A DNA stretch of 64,000 nt from Reichenbachiella versicolor (GTDB lineage Bacteria > Bacteroidota > Bacteroidia > Cytophagales > Cyclobacteriaceae). The position numbers and the translations under genes were made by a program. Location of the stretch: positions 62,001 through 126,000 of the forward strand of contig NZ_QFZQ01000008.1 in the NCBI RefSeq assembly GCF_003171675.1, written 5' to 3'. Below the pieces are notes generated by a model. The model saw only the letters and a program-made list of their open reading frames with translations. It did not search any database and was not told the DNA's origin. Each line of letters starts with the position of its first letter. Within the stretch, counting starts at the first letter, position 1. This document shows, piece after piece, positions 7,784 to 15,843 of this stretch.

Positions 7784-10359
7784 ATAGTTTCAAAGGTTAG
7801 TTTAAAAGAAGCACCAGAATAGTTAATCTTATTCCCTAAAAATGTAATATCTGAGTTCATTTCATTTAAAAGGTCTTTGGTGTAAAATAATCCGATTCCT
7901 GAACCACTTTCCTGACTAGGTGGAATGTTTCGAATAGACAACTCAAAAATACAATTAGGGTTATCTAGTAAATCGTTAGATAATCCGAGACCGTCATCAG
8001 AAAAGACTAGGTCTAATTGTTTTTCTGATATATTATGAAAAGTTAATAGTATGTTCTTTGCGTTCCATTTGATAGAGTTTGAAATCAAGTTATCAAGGAT
8101 GATTGAAAGATTTAAAACACTAATGTTTTTGTTTAAAGTTGCGTTATTAAGTTCAAACTGAAAATCTACTTTGTCAGAAAATGTTTTACCATATAGGTCA
8201 ATATATTCTTTGATGTATGATACCACATCAACATCTTTTTTCTCAATATCCTCACTCAAATTCGCGCGTGTAGCAAACTCAGCCATTTTTAGGGACCTTT
8301 CTGCATTAAGTTTTAGAAAACCAAGCCGTTCAATTAGGTTTTGAACTTCAAAACTCCCTTCTGTTAAGTCTTCAATTATGTTTTCGAGACCATCTCTAAC
8401 TTCAATGTTATTTATCTTAATGGTATGAATTAAGCCGTCAGCGTCAGAGCTTAATGTTTTTCTGGTGGCTAGAAGATATTGGTTTTTTTGCTTTTCAAGC
8501 GATAGATCTTTTTGATAGGTTTTTACCTGTTGTTTTATTGATTTGACTGAGTTTTCAGCAAGCTCTTTTTTTTCCTTTAAATCTGTTAGCTCCTGTTGTA
8601 GATCAAGAATAATTTGACTTTGTTTTTCAATTGTTTCCTTGTAATCCTGTAATTCTAAAAGAGCTTTGGAGGTTATTTCATTTGTTGTGTATTTGGAAAA
8701 CTCATTAAGTTGCTTTTGAAGCGACTTATTCTCTTCTGCTTTTTTTTCAAGAATTCTACTTAATGTGTCGGAGTCAATTTTTTTCTTACCAAAATCCTCC
8801 AACAGTTGACTGAACTCTTTCTCAGAGTTTTGCCTTTCCTCTTCGATTTTTCGTGTAATGAGATGCTCATTTATATATAGTTCAATTACGTCTTTAGATT
8901 TTGCTGAAATGATTGAGTGAATAGTAGAATAAATTCTTTCTTGTTTTGAGTTTTCATCCTCTTCGAAAATTAGATCTTCATCTTTCGATTCACCTGATTT
9001 AATTTTACTTTCTATTAGTTGAAAATCTATGTTTTTTGGAATTCTATCCCAGTCTAAACCATCGACTACATATTTTTCTAATCTTTTGAATTGTTTGAAA
9101 AAGAAACCGTCTTTTTCGGTAAGTGATTGATAACTATTATTTTGCACCAATCCAGTTCTACTGGTTACGATTGGGAAAAGTCCGATGTTGTCATTGATTT
9201 CAATAGTTCCAACAACATCTCGAGTTCCAAAAAAACGTGCGTAGCCTTGTGCTTTTCTCTGATCTAATTTGAGCCAATCATTTTCTGGTTCCCCATAAGG
9301 AGGAATTCTAAAACCGTTTAAAAATAAATAGACAGATCCATAATCAACTGACCTTACGCCAGTTTGCCGTGTAAAAAAAGCTTTTGCATATGGATTTAAG
9401 TAATATAAGTTTAGGGTAATGTCTTTTAAAGAATCAGAATATTCATTTTCCTCTTTGACCCAAAAAATTGTTTCCCCCTTATCTTTTAACGTGGTTAGAA
9501 TGATACCCCCTCCGTCAATGATTTTACTTTCTATACTTGTTGTTTTAAAGTCAAGTTTCTCAAAAATCCTGTTTTCAACCTTACCTATAAATCGTTCAAA
9601 TTTTTCTTTTGAATTGTTTTCTTCAATGAACTCTGGTGCATCAATAAATATTCCGAAATCATCATTTTCGAATGCTTGATTCGGGTTTATTAATTTTTCA
9701 AGGTACTTTTTGAGCTCGACAAGTTTATCTGAGTTCCACTTTTCGATCTTGCCATTTTTGTCCTTGACAGGATAGACCCATGAACTTCTAAGTTTGATGA
9801 TTTCAAGTAAAACACCGTGATCAAAAGTTTCCAATCCTGTTTTTTTGAATTGCTCATGAGTAAGTTCTTCATATTTGAGGTTGACTGCTTGAATCTCTTT
9901 TTTCTCATCCTCAATTTCAAACTGCTTCCAATCAATAAAGAGCTTAACGTATTTATTTTCGTCTGCTTTTTTCGCATAGAGGTTTAAGAATTCTCCTAAT
10001 CGGTCACAAGAAAATCTCCCCACTCCTTTGGCACCAGCCATTCGTCTATTATGCTGTTTCGTGTTAGATTTCTTTTGTGAAAACGCTATGTTTAACCATT
10101 TGTCTTTGATGTCATCTAGATTCATACCGATTCCATCATCTTGGATAATTATTCTTGATGTGGAATTTGAAATTTTAGCTGATAAATCGTTTTGGGTTTT
10201 GAGATTGAGATATTTGACAAAGACTTGTTTGGCATCTGCATCAAATGAATTTTTAACTAACTCTAAAATGGCAATATTATCATCATTGATAAGGTCTTTA
10301 CCAATTATACTCTTTAGCTGGACGTTTGTCTTAAAGTGTAAACTATTTTGCTCCGCCAT
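7780..10359 (-). CDS. Dual GHKL protein: N-terminal MORC/Hsp90-type ATPase, coiled coil, C-terminal histidine-kinase-type ATPase
   Basis: 859 residues with two complete GHKL sites. The N-terminal one has N-box ELVKNSFDADA (Glu33, Asn37), G1 DDGIGM (74-79) and G2 GAKGVGRFS (109-117), as in MORC/MutL/Hsp90-like ATPases of restriction systems. A transducer-like region follows (LNGFRIPPYGE about 347-357, TSRTGL about 399-404). Residues 500-640 are a strongly charged coiled coil. Then comes a two-helix segment with His645 in DGLIHTIKINN, a possible phosphoacceptor, and a kinase ATPase with N-box DNLISNS (756-762), G1 SDDGLGL and G2 GSGIGLFYTKDL (819-830). No transmembrane segment. Start shares one base with the methyltransferase stop (TAATG). 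AT-rich: about 30-32% G+C in two hand-counted lines. Confidence 0.8.
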   Translation of the reverse strand: MAEQNSLHFKTNVQLKSIIGKDLINDDNIAILELVKNSFDADAKQVFVKYLNLKTQNDLSAKISNSTSRIIIQDDGIGMNLDDIKDKWLNIAFSQKKSNTKQHNRRMAGAKGVGRFSCDRLGEFLNLYAKKADENKYVKLFIDWKQFEIEDEKKEIQAVNLKYEELTHEQFKKTGLETFDHGVLLEIIKLRSSWVYPVKDKNGKIEKWNSDKLVELKKYLEKLINPNQAFENDDFGIFIDAPEFIEENNSKEKFERFIGKVENRIFEKLDFKTTSIESKIIDGGGIILTTLKDKGETIFWVKEENEYSDSLKDITLNLYYLNPYAKAFFTRQTGVRSVDYGSVYLFLNGFRIPPYGEPENDWLKLDQRKAQGYARFFGTRDVVGTIEINDNIGLFPIVTSRTGLVQNNSYQSLTEKDGFFFKQFKRLEKYVVDGLDWDRIPKNIDFQLIESKIKSGESKDEDLIFEEDENSKQERIYSTIHSIISAKSKDVIELYINEHLITRKIEEERQNSEKEFSQLLEDFGKKKIDSDTLSRILEKKAEENKSLQKQLNEFSKYTTNEITSKALLELQDYKETIEKQSQIILDLQQELTDLKEKKELAENSVKSIKQQVKTYQKDLSLEKQKNQYLLATRKTLSSDADGLIHTIKINNIEVRDGLENIIEDLTEGSFEVQNLIERLGFLKLNAERSLKMAEFATRANLSEDIEKKDVDVVSYIKEYIDLYGKTFSDKVDFQFELNNATLNKNISVLNLSIILDNLISNSIKWNAKNILLTFHNISEKQLDLVFSDDGLGLSNDLLDNPNCIFELSIRNIPPSQESGSGIGLFYTKDLLNEMNSDITFLGNKINYSGASFKLTFETI

Positions 10360-11588
10360 TAGTCTATAAGAAGATTTAAAACACTACCAGCCTGCTCACC
10401 GAACAACGGAGGGATAGCATTACCTATTTGAGAATATCTAGGAACTTCTTGAGTTCTAAGCTTACCACCTGTGGTATACTTCCCCTGAAACTCATACCAA
10501 TCATTGAAAGATTGAATTCTTGCATACTCTCTTACTGTGAAGATTCTTGGTTCGCAGTAGTGAACATAGTCATCAGGTAATGTAGTGATTGTGGGGGTAG
10601 GAGAATCACCTGATAGGGGTATAATAGTCCGTTTTTTTAGATTGAATTTCTCTTTAATTCCATCACTAAGCGTTTTACCTTTTTCAGAATGATCAAGGAT
10701 GTAATTCAGTTTTTCGATTGTTTTAGGTGTGTGGTTAGCGAATCGATGGCTATCAGGTATCGTTTTATCAACGCCTTTTCTTAATAGTAGCTGGTAAGGT
10801 GAAGAAGGCGAATTATATAGCGCAGATTTGAAATTTTTAGTGTCCGGAGATACCACTTCATTGATTCTTAAAAGATCTGAAATTGCATCTTCCAAAGAGT
10901 TATTTAAACCAATGCCCTTGCTCACTAAGAATTGTTCTCTATTGGACTTAATTTCATTGAAAAAATCTTGAGGTATTGATTTTGACGACAAGTCTTTTCG
11001 TACTCCTACTAGAATATAGCGCGTCCTTTTTTGAGGGACTCCATAGTCAGAAAAATTAATGAGGTGCCCTTCTACTTCATAACCTAATGAATCGAGTCTT
11101 TTGGAATCACGCTTCAAGGCATTTTGCACATATTTAGCATATACTCTTCCCTTAACTTTATTCTTATCGAACCTTTGAGTGAAGCCTTTTACATTTTCAA
11201 AGAAAATAATTTTGGGCTGCACCAATCGAATGAATTTAATATACGATTCGATCAACTTATTCCGATTATCATTTTCTAGTCTTCTGCCGGCAGTTGAAAA
11301 CCCTTGACAAGGAGGTCCTCCTGCAACCATGTCTATTTTACCACGAAGCGATTTTAATTCATCTTTATAATTGGTAATTACATCATTAATATCATGACTA
11401 CTTTTCGGTAGCCATGAAGGCCAATCGAAATGCTTCTTCTTGTCAATGAGGTTATATTCTAAAGTTTCGAAAGCATCGGGGCTTTTTTCTATAGCAAATT
11501 GAGCTTTCCATTTACCTGAATTGTATAGTCCCAGCGATAACCCCCCACAGCCAGCGAACAAATCAATATATGTATTCTTTCTAGCCAT
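10359..11588 (-). CDS. DNA (cytosine-5-)-methyltransferase
   Basis: 409 residues from the ATG at 11588. A longer open frame begins at 11720 but would overlap the XRE gene over most of its length, and motif I lies only 10 residues into the shorter form. Motifs in order: I DLFAGCGGLSLGL, IV GGPPCQGFS with the catalytic cysteine at about residue 94, VI ENVKGF, VIII QKRTRYILVG, a target-recognition region, then RYSQIGNAIPP (motif X). The enzyme methylates carbon 5 of cytosine in a specific duplex site that cannot be predicted here. It lies 4 bp after the XRE gene and shares one base with the downstream ATPase gene, so the cassette is one operon. No endonuclease gene adjoins it. Confidence 0.93.
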   Translation of the reverse strand: MARKNTYIDLFAGCGGLSLGLYNSGKWKAQFAIEKSPDAFETLEYNLIDKKKHFDWPSWLPKSSHDINDVITNYKDELKSLRGKIDMVAGGPPCQGFSTAGRRLENDNRNKLIESYIKFIRLVQPKIIFFENVKGFTQRFDKNKVKGRVYAKYVQNALKRDSKRLDSLGYEVEGHLINFSDYGVPQKRTRYILVGVRKDLSSKSIPQDFFNEIKSNREQFLVSKGIGLNNSLEDAISDLLRINEVVSPDTKNFKSALYNSPSSPYQLLLRKGVDKTIPDSHRFANHTPKTIEKLNYILDHSEKGKTLSDGIKEKFNLKKRTIIPLSGDSPTPTITTLPDDYVHYCEPRIFTVREYARIQSFNDWYEFQGKYTTGGKLRTQEVPRYSQIGNAIPPLFGEQAGSVLNLLID

Positions 11589-11592
11589 TGAT

Positions 11593-11799
11593 CTATTTTG
11601 TTGGGTGAAGCAATTCTCTAACATCAACGTCCATAGCTTTGGCGACGTTGTAAAGCATTTCCAATGAAGGTTGACGCGAGTTGGTGCACCATTGAGATAT
11701 CGTAGATACATCTTTGCCAACTTTTTCAGCCAGCCACTTGTTCTTGTTTTTTGTCTCTGCGAGAACTACTTTGATTCTATTCAATTCTAGGGTATTCAC
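11593..11799 (-). CDS. Small XRE/Cro-type HTH regulator of the cassette
   Basis: 68 residues starting at GTG (11799). Almost the whole protein is one Cro/CI-type helix-turn-helix: KNKWLAEKVGKDVSTISQW supplies the scaffold and recognition helices, and ends with the usual MDVDVRELL helix. Size and position, directly in front of a DNA methyltransferase, match controller (C) proteins of restriction-modification systems, which time methylase and effector expression. Two copies of CAAATTAATT 21 bp apart overlap the start codon and could be its operator. It probably controls the entire minus-strand cassette down to 6441. Function is inferred from fold and context. Confidence 0.82.
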   Translation of the reverse strand: MNTLELNRIKVVLAETKNKNKWLAEKVGKDVSTISQWCTNSRQPSLEMLYNVAKAMDVDVRELLHPTK

Positions 11800-11829
11800 A
11801 AATTAATTTTTGTTTTACGCAAATTAATT
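11799..11829 (-). promoter_or_regulatory. Two CAAATTAATT direct repeats, 21 bp apart (operator candidate for XRE regulator)
   Basis: CAAATTAATT occurs at 11799-11808 and 11820-11829 on the + strand; each contains the palindrome AATTAATT. Their 21-bp offset is two helical turns, so bound dimers would lie on the same face. The first copy overlaps the GTG start codon. On the minus strand each copy reads TTAATTTG, one mismatch from the Bacteroidota TAnnTTTG element, so operator and promoter may coincide. No good upstream TTG was found. Confidence 0.45.
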
Positions 11830-11880
11830 CACAGTACTCAGCCTATGCATAATTTTTGAGATTATTATCAAAATAAAATA

Positions 11881-11983
11881 CCCTTTCCCTGTCCAACTGT
11901 TGTCCCTTATGAGGGACAATACCTGTCCTGCATAAGGGAACGAACCTGTCCCGCATAGGGGACAGGTTCTGGACAGGGAAGGG
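11881..11983. repeat. Nested inverted-repeat cluster of GTCCC/GGGAC hairpins
   Basis: Outer arms at 11881-11895 and 11970-11983 are complementary apart from one extra T. Inside are two perfect hairpins: 8-bp stem TTGTCCCT/AGGGACAA with a TATG loop (11900-11919) and 10-bp stem AACCTGTCCC/GGGACAGGTT with a 6-base loop (11943-11968). A degenerate third unit lies between (11922-11938). The units look like diverged copies of one palindrome. The cluster separates the cassette from the HU-like gene and lies just downstream of the latter's stop codon. No U-tract follows on either strand, so a simple intrinsic terminator is unlikely. Confidence 0.6.
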
Positions 11984-11999
11984 TGTACTAAAACGAATT

Positions 12000-12695
12000 T
12001 TAGAGAACTTGTAGTGGCGAACTTAGAGCGCCAATTTTCAGTTCTTTACGACCCTTAAGTCTCGCCCTCACCTCCAGACGATACTCACCCGCAGTCAAAC
12101 TACCAGGGATCATGAAGATCACATTGCTAGGTTTGTTGCGGACGATGGTATCAGCCTTAGTGGCTGTGCCGTTCGTAGCGATCATGAATACACCTTGCTC
12201 AGCATCACTAGGATCGATTTTGAGGAGGCTACCATTGATCTCTCCAACGCCACCACTGGTAAGCGTCTCGTTGCTAGTTCCAGATATTACATCTTTGAAA
12301 CTAACCAAGGTAGGTTGAGGAGAAACAGCATTGACTTTTTTCACATCGATGCCACCAGCTATCTCACCGATCCTATTGCCAGGAGTCACATTGAGTCTTA
12401 CATAATGCTGACTTCGGTCAAAATTATCCGATTCATAAAACACCCCTTGGATCGAAGGAGATATTTTGAACAACGGTGTATTGATGCTAAATCCATCCTC
12501 CAAAGATCTTTCTACACTCGCTTCGAACTCTTCCAATACAGAAAGAGCCTCTGCCCTAGTGACAGTGCTACCTCGACTGATCATATCATCGATGATCTCT
12601 TCTTTGGATTTTGAATCTTGATCCTGCACGACAGCCATGTAGTCGTCAGGATCTGAGGTTAGGTGGTTTTGGAACAATGCATACTTTATAGGCAT
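12000..12695 (-). CDS. HU-like DNA-binding domain protein with C-terminal DUF4469-type domain
   Basis: 231 residues. Residues 1-120 resemble the HU-like domain found in Bacteroidota (opening MPIKYALFQNHLT, then EEIIDDMISRGSTVTRAEALSVLEEF and a strand-rich region). The C-terminal half (about 150-231), with PSNVIFMIPGSLTAGEYRLEVRA, matches an immunoglobulin-like DUF4469 fold, commonly fused to this HU-like domain. Such proteins occur in many Bacteroidota near repeats or mobile regions; their role is not established. It reads toward the hairpin cluster at 11881-11983 and sits at the border of the accessory cassette. No signal peptide is seen. Family call by recognition, function unknown. Confidence 0.75.
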   Translation of the reverse strand: MPIKYALFQNHLTSDPDDYMAVVQDQDSKSKEEIIDDMISRGSTVTRAEALSVLEEFEASVERSLEDGFSINTPLFKISPSIQGVFYESDNFDRSQHYVRLNVTPGNRIGEIAGGIDVKKVNAVSPQPTLVSFKDVISGTSNETLTSGGVGEINGSLLKIDPSDAEQGVFMIATNGTATKADTIVRNKPSNVIFMIPGSLTAGEYRLEVRARLKGRKELKIGALSSPLQVL

Positions 12696-13130
12696 AATTC
12701 TACTATTTATGGTTAAAAAAATAATTTACGAAAGGAATCAATCACACATTGGGAGCAGACTCACCTCATCAGAGACAAAGCCAAAGGGGTAAGAGGTACA
12801 CCATTGATCACAGCGAATTGCTGAGATACATATAGTCTAAAAACTGTGTGGATTGGAGCTGATGTTACGTGTATATAGGTCATAGAAAATTAGTTAAGGT
12901 GAGCTGGTTTTGTTTATAACTGTTTTCAAATATAGTAATTAATACAATCGATCCAATGGTTTATGAAAAAGAACACTGTCAGATTGATGAATTTGTGATA
13001 AAACTATAATTGGAATTCGCTAGAACATACCTTCTTTGCTAAATTTTCATACAGTGAATTATGGCTAATTGACATGAAAATTTGAGTTACTATCTAAATT
13101 GCGCCTCAATTTGTTCAAGACTAAGCACCC
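12696..13130. other. 435-bp intergenic region between divergent HU-like and TonB-receptor genes
   Basis: The region holds the promoters of two divergent genes. On the + side a candidate promoter lies at 13069-13113. On the minus side I see no good TAnnTTTG. A 40-codon minus-strand frame (12761-12883) has no recognisable family or ribosome site and is not called as a gene. No tRNA, terminator or clear repeat is seen. Confidence 0.5.
13069..13113 (+). promoter_or_regulatory. Candidate Bacteroidota promoter(s) for the TonB-dependent receptor gene
   Basis: Two overlapping readings are possible. TTG (13082-13084) with a 21-bp spacer to TCAATTTG (13106-13113), one mismatch from TAnnTTTG; or TTG (13069-13071) with a 23-bp spacer to TAAATTGC (13095-13102). 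The ATG is at 13131. The 11-mer TAAATTGCGCC also occurs upstream of fumC (15772-15782), which slightly favours the second reading. Confidence 0.35.
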
Positions 13131-15548
13131 ATGAGTGTACTCAATAAAATTCTCATTCTGGTAGTCATGATGTTGATTACCTTTCTTTCTAAGGCTTCTA
13201 CTTATACCTCTCTCTCAGGTAGAGTTATTGAAATAGAAACCGAAAAACCAGTTTTATTTGCCACAATTAAGGTGAGTCATCAAAATGGTCAAATTTCTGG
13301 TGCTATCAGCGACGAACAAGGGCGTTTTGTGATTAATGGACTTTCTGAAGGTTTATGCACAATAGAAGTTTCAGCGCTGGGTCGAGAGACATACCAAAAG
13401 AAAATCTTCATCAGTGAGCTTAACGATTTTTATGATCTAGGAATCATAGAGTTAATGGAATCTGCTACTCAACTGCAGGATGTAGTTATTACTGGGGATG
13501 CTGAAGAATTGTCCGCTCAACTGAACAAAAAGAGTTACAGTATGTCTGAGACTATTTCCCAGTCTGGTGGAACAGTAATGGACGCTATGAAGGCCATGCC
13601 TGGTGTAACATTTAGTCAAGAAGGCAAGGTCTTACTAAGAGGAAGTGACAAAGTGATTGTATTGGTAGATGGTAAGCAATCGAGTTTGACAGGATTTGGC
13701 AATCAAAAAGGTCTTGACAATCTTCCAGCGAACAACATTGAAAAAATTGAAATCATCAATAACCCCTCTGCTAAATATGATGCAAATGGTATGGCGGGAG
13801 TTATCAACATCATTTATAAAAAAGAATCTGAAAAGGGCTTGCATGGATCTTTAGGTTTGGCCGTTGGGCTAGGAGCTATCTCCAAGCGTAAGGAGGATTT
13901 ATCTACAGAATTAGGAAGTTTTCAATACACACCAAAATACATTCCAAGTCTTGATTTGAACTACGGTCAGGATAAACTTAGCGCATTTTTGCAGTCAGAG
14001 ATACTATTTCAAGAGAAGCTTCCAAATAACGAATTCAGCACGCGACACTATGAAGATGGTTCAGTGATCAGTTCGCAAGTACCAGAAAATAGAAAGCAAA
14101 CACACTACATCTTGAAAGGTGGTGTAGATTTTTACCTCAATGACCACAATACCCTAACATTTTCAGGCATATATGATTGGGAGAGTCATGTAGACACAGC
14201 TCAGGTTCCTTATCTCGACAAAGACTGGATCCGTGAACGCTATATCAACTGGAATGAAGAAGAGGTCACTGGATTTATGAACTATATGGCAGACTATACC
14301 CATAGTTTTTATCAGCCAGGACATACCGTTAGTATTATAGCTCAGTTTTCTAAAGGATGGGAAGACGAAACCTATTACATCAATGATAGCTCTGCCGTCC
14401 GTCAAGGTCGAGATGTGACCAATATATTGGCTGAAGAATATATCTATTCTGGTAAAATAGATTATCAAAAGCCCCTGAGCAGTGGTAGAATCGAACTTGG
14501 TGCAAAAATCCAGTACCGTGATTTACCCGTCGATTACACACAGTGGAGAGGTAACGAGTCTATTTTGTACGAGGGGCTTGGGAGATATTCGAATTGGTCA
14601 GAATTTATTCAAGCGGCATATGCCAATTGGGTACATGACGTGGGGAACTATGAAGTCGAAGCAGGATTAAGAACAGAGTATACATCCGTAGCGTATGATA
14701 TGGATCCTGCCAATGTTTATTACAATCAGAATGATGCTTATGATTATTTCAATTTGTTCCCAAATGCTCGATTTACATATAACATTAATGAATCTCAAAA
14801 CCTGTCATTATTTTATAGTTATCGAGTCGATCGACCAGGTGAACCTGAATTGAGGATGTATCCCAAGTCAGATGATCATGAGTTGGTCAAAATAGGCAAC
14901 CCCTATCTAAGACCTCAATACACTCAATCAACTGAAGTAGGTTATCGATACTTATGGAAGTCAGGCTCCATTTATGGAGCAGTATATTCTAAGTGGATTA
15001 TCGACCCATTCATGAGAGTATATTCTCAAGATACAACCAATACAGATCGGGATATAATCTTGAAATCATACGCTAATACAGGTAAGCAGAATTTGATCGG
15101 TTTTGAAGTTATTATCAACCAAGAAATTAGCAATTGGTGGAAACTTACCGCCAATGCCAATATGTATCAGAACAAAATTAGTAGTTATCAAGGTGTTTTA
15201 CTTTTTCCATATGAGCATACTTATAAGTTAGAAAGGTCTACATTAAACACTTTGAATACTAAGCTAACTAACACTTGGTCAGTATCTGAAGATCTTCAAG
15301 TCCAACTGACTGGTATCTATTTCGCACCAACTAATATTCCGCAAGGAAGACAGGAAAGTATGGGCTCAGTTGATCTCGGTATCAAACAAAAGCTATTGGG
15401 AGGCAACGGTGAGATAAGCTTAGTAATTAGTGATATGTTCAATACCAATAATATCCGTCAAACTTATAAAGCGGATGGTGTCAGAATAGATTATCAAAAC
15501 CATTATGAGACGCAGACCATCAGACTAGCTGGGAAGTATAAATTCTAA
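13131..15548 (+). CDS. TonB-dependent receptor, outer membrane beta-barrel family with carboxypeptidase-regulatory-like N-terminal domain
   Basis: 805 residues. A signal peptide (LILVVMMLITFLSKAS) is followed by a CarboxypepD_reg-like domain at about 26-110 (SLSGRVIEIETEKPVLFATI) and a plug domain at about 120-230 (MPGVTFSQEGKVLLRGSDKV then NPSAKYDANGMAGVINI). The rest is a 22-strand-type barrel of the OMP_b-brl_3 class, ending in an aromatic residue (AGKYKF). It likely imports or binds an unknown ligand at the cell surface using TonB energy. No SusD partner or sigma/anti-sigma pair adjoins it, so the substrate cannot be inferred. The ATG at 13131 directly precedes the signal sequence. Confidence 0.88.
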   Translation: MSVLNKILILVVMMLITFLSKASTYTSLSGRVIEIETEKPVLFATIKVSHQNGQISGAISDEQGRFVINGLSEGLCTIEVSALGRETYQKKIFISELNDFYDLGIIELMESATQLQDVVITGDAEELSAQLNKKSYSMSETISQSGGTVMDAMKAMPGVTFSQEGKVLLRGSDKVIVLVDGKQSSLTGFGNQKGLDNLPANNIEKIEIINNPSAKYDANGMAGVINIIYKKESEKGLHGSLGLAVGLGAISKRKEDLSTELGSFQYTPKYIPSLDLNYGQDKLSAFLQSEILFQEKLPNNEFSTRHYEDGSVISSQVPENRKQTHYILKGGVDFYLNDHNTLTFSGIYDWESHVDTAQVPYLDKDWIRERYINWNEEEVTGFMNYMADYTHSFYQPGHTVSIIAQFSKGWEDETYYINDSSAVRQGRDVTNILAEEYIYSGKIDYQKPLSSGRIELGAKIQYRDLPVDYTQWRGNESILYEGLGRYSNWSEFIQAAYANWVHDVGNYEVEAGLRTEYTSVAYDMDPANVYYNQNDAYDYFNLFPNARFTYNINESQNLSLFYSYRVDRPGEPELRMYPKSDDHELVKIGNPYLRPQYTQSTEVGYRYLWKSGSIYGAVYSKWIIDPFMRVYSQDTTNTDRDIILKSYANTGKQNLIGFEVIINQEISNWWKLTANANMYQNKISSYQGVLLFPYEHTYKLERSTLNTLNTKLTNTWSVSEDLQVQLTGIYFAPTNIPQGRQESMGSVDLGIKQKLLGGNGEISLVISDMFNTNNIRQTYKADGVRIDYQNHYETQTIRLAGKYKF

Positions 15549-15843
15549 TAACAATCCAGTAGCTAAAGTTTAGACTCACTTTAGTTTGAGCAGAATCCAA
15601 AGTTATGTAGCATACCTAATGATTTTTAAGCTAAATGCATACTTGTTACTTAATAGTTTCCGAACCTTTGATAAGATGAAGTGTAGCCTAATAAATCTTA
15701 CCTGACCATACTCTTCTCGCTCACAGTATCTAAATCATAATATGCCCATAGGCGATGTGCGTCTTAAAGATTAAATTGCGCCCGCAAACACATCGATCGT
15801 GTAGCAAATAATTAATAGTAGAAGTAATAAAAAGAAAGAACCA

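Noticed and set aside
11589-11720. Longer N-terminus of the m5C methyltransferase starting at 11720
   Set aside because: It would overlap the XRE gene almost entirely in another frame and place 44 unrelated residues before motif I; ATG 11588 fits better.
12195-12614. 139-residue plus-strand frame opposite the HU-like gene
   Set aside because: It is antisense to a gene with recognisable domains and shows no family features.
12000-12695. Restriction endonuclease candidate next to the methyltransferase cassette
   Set aside because: The protein reads as a HU-like plus DUF4469-type fusion, lies beyond the hairpin cluster, and has no nuclease motif.
12761-12883. 40-codon minus-strand reading frame between the HU-like and TonB receptor genes
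   Set aside because: No recognisable family, ribosome site or promoter; likely chance or a remnant.
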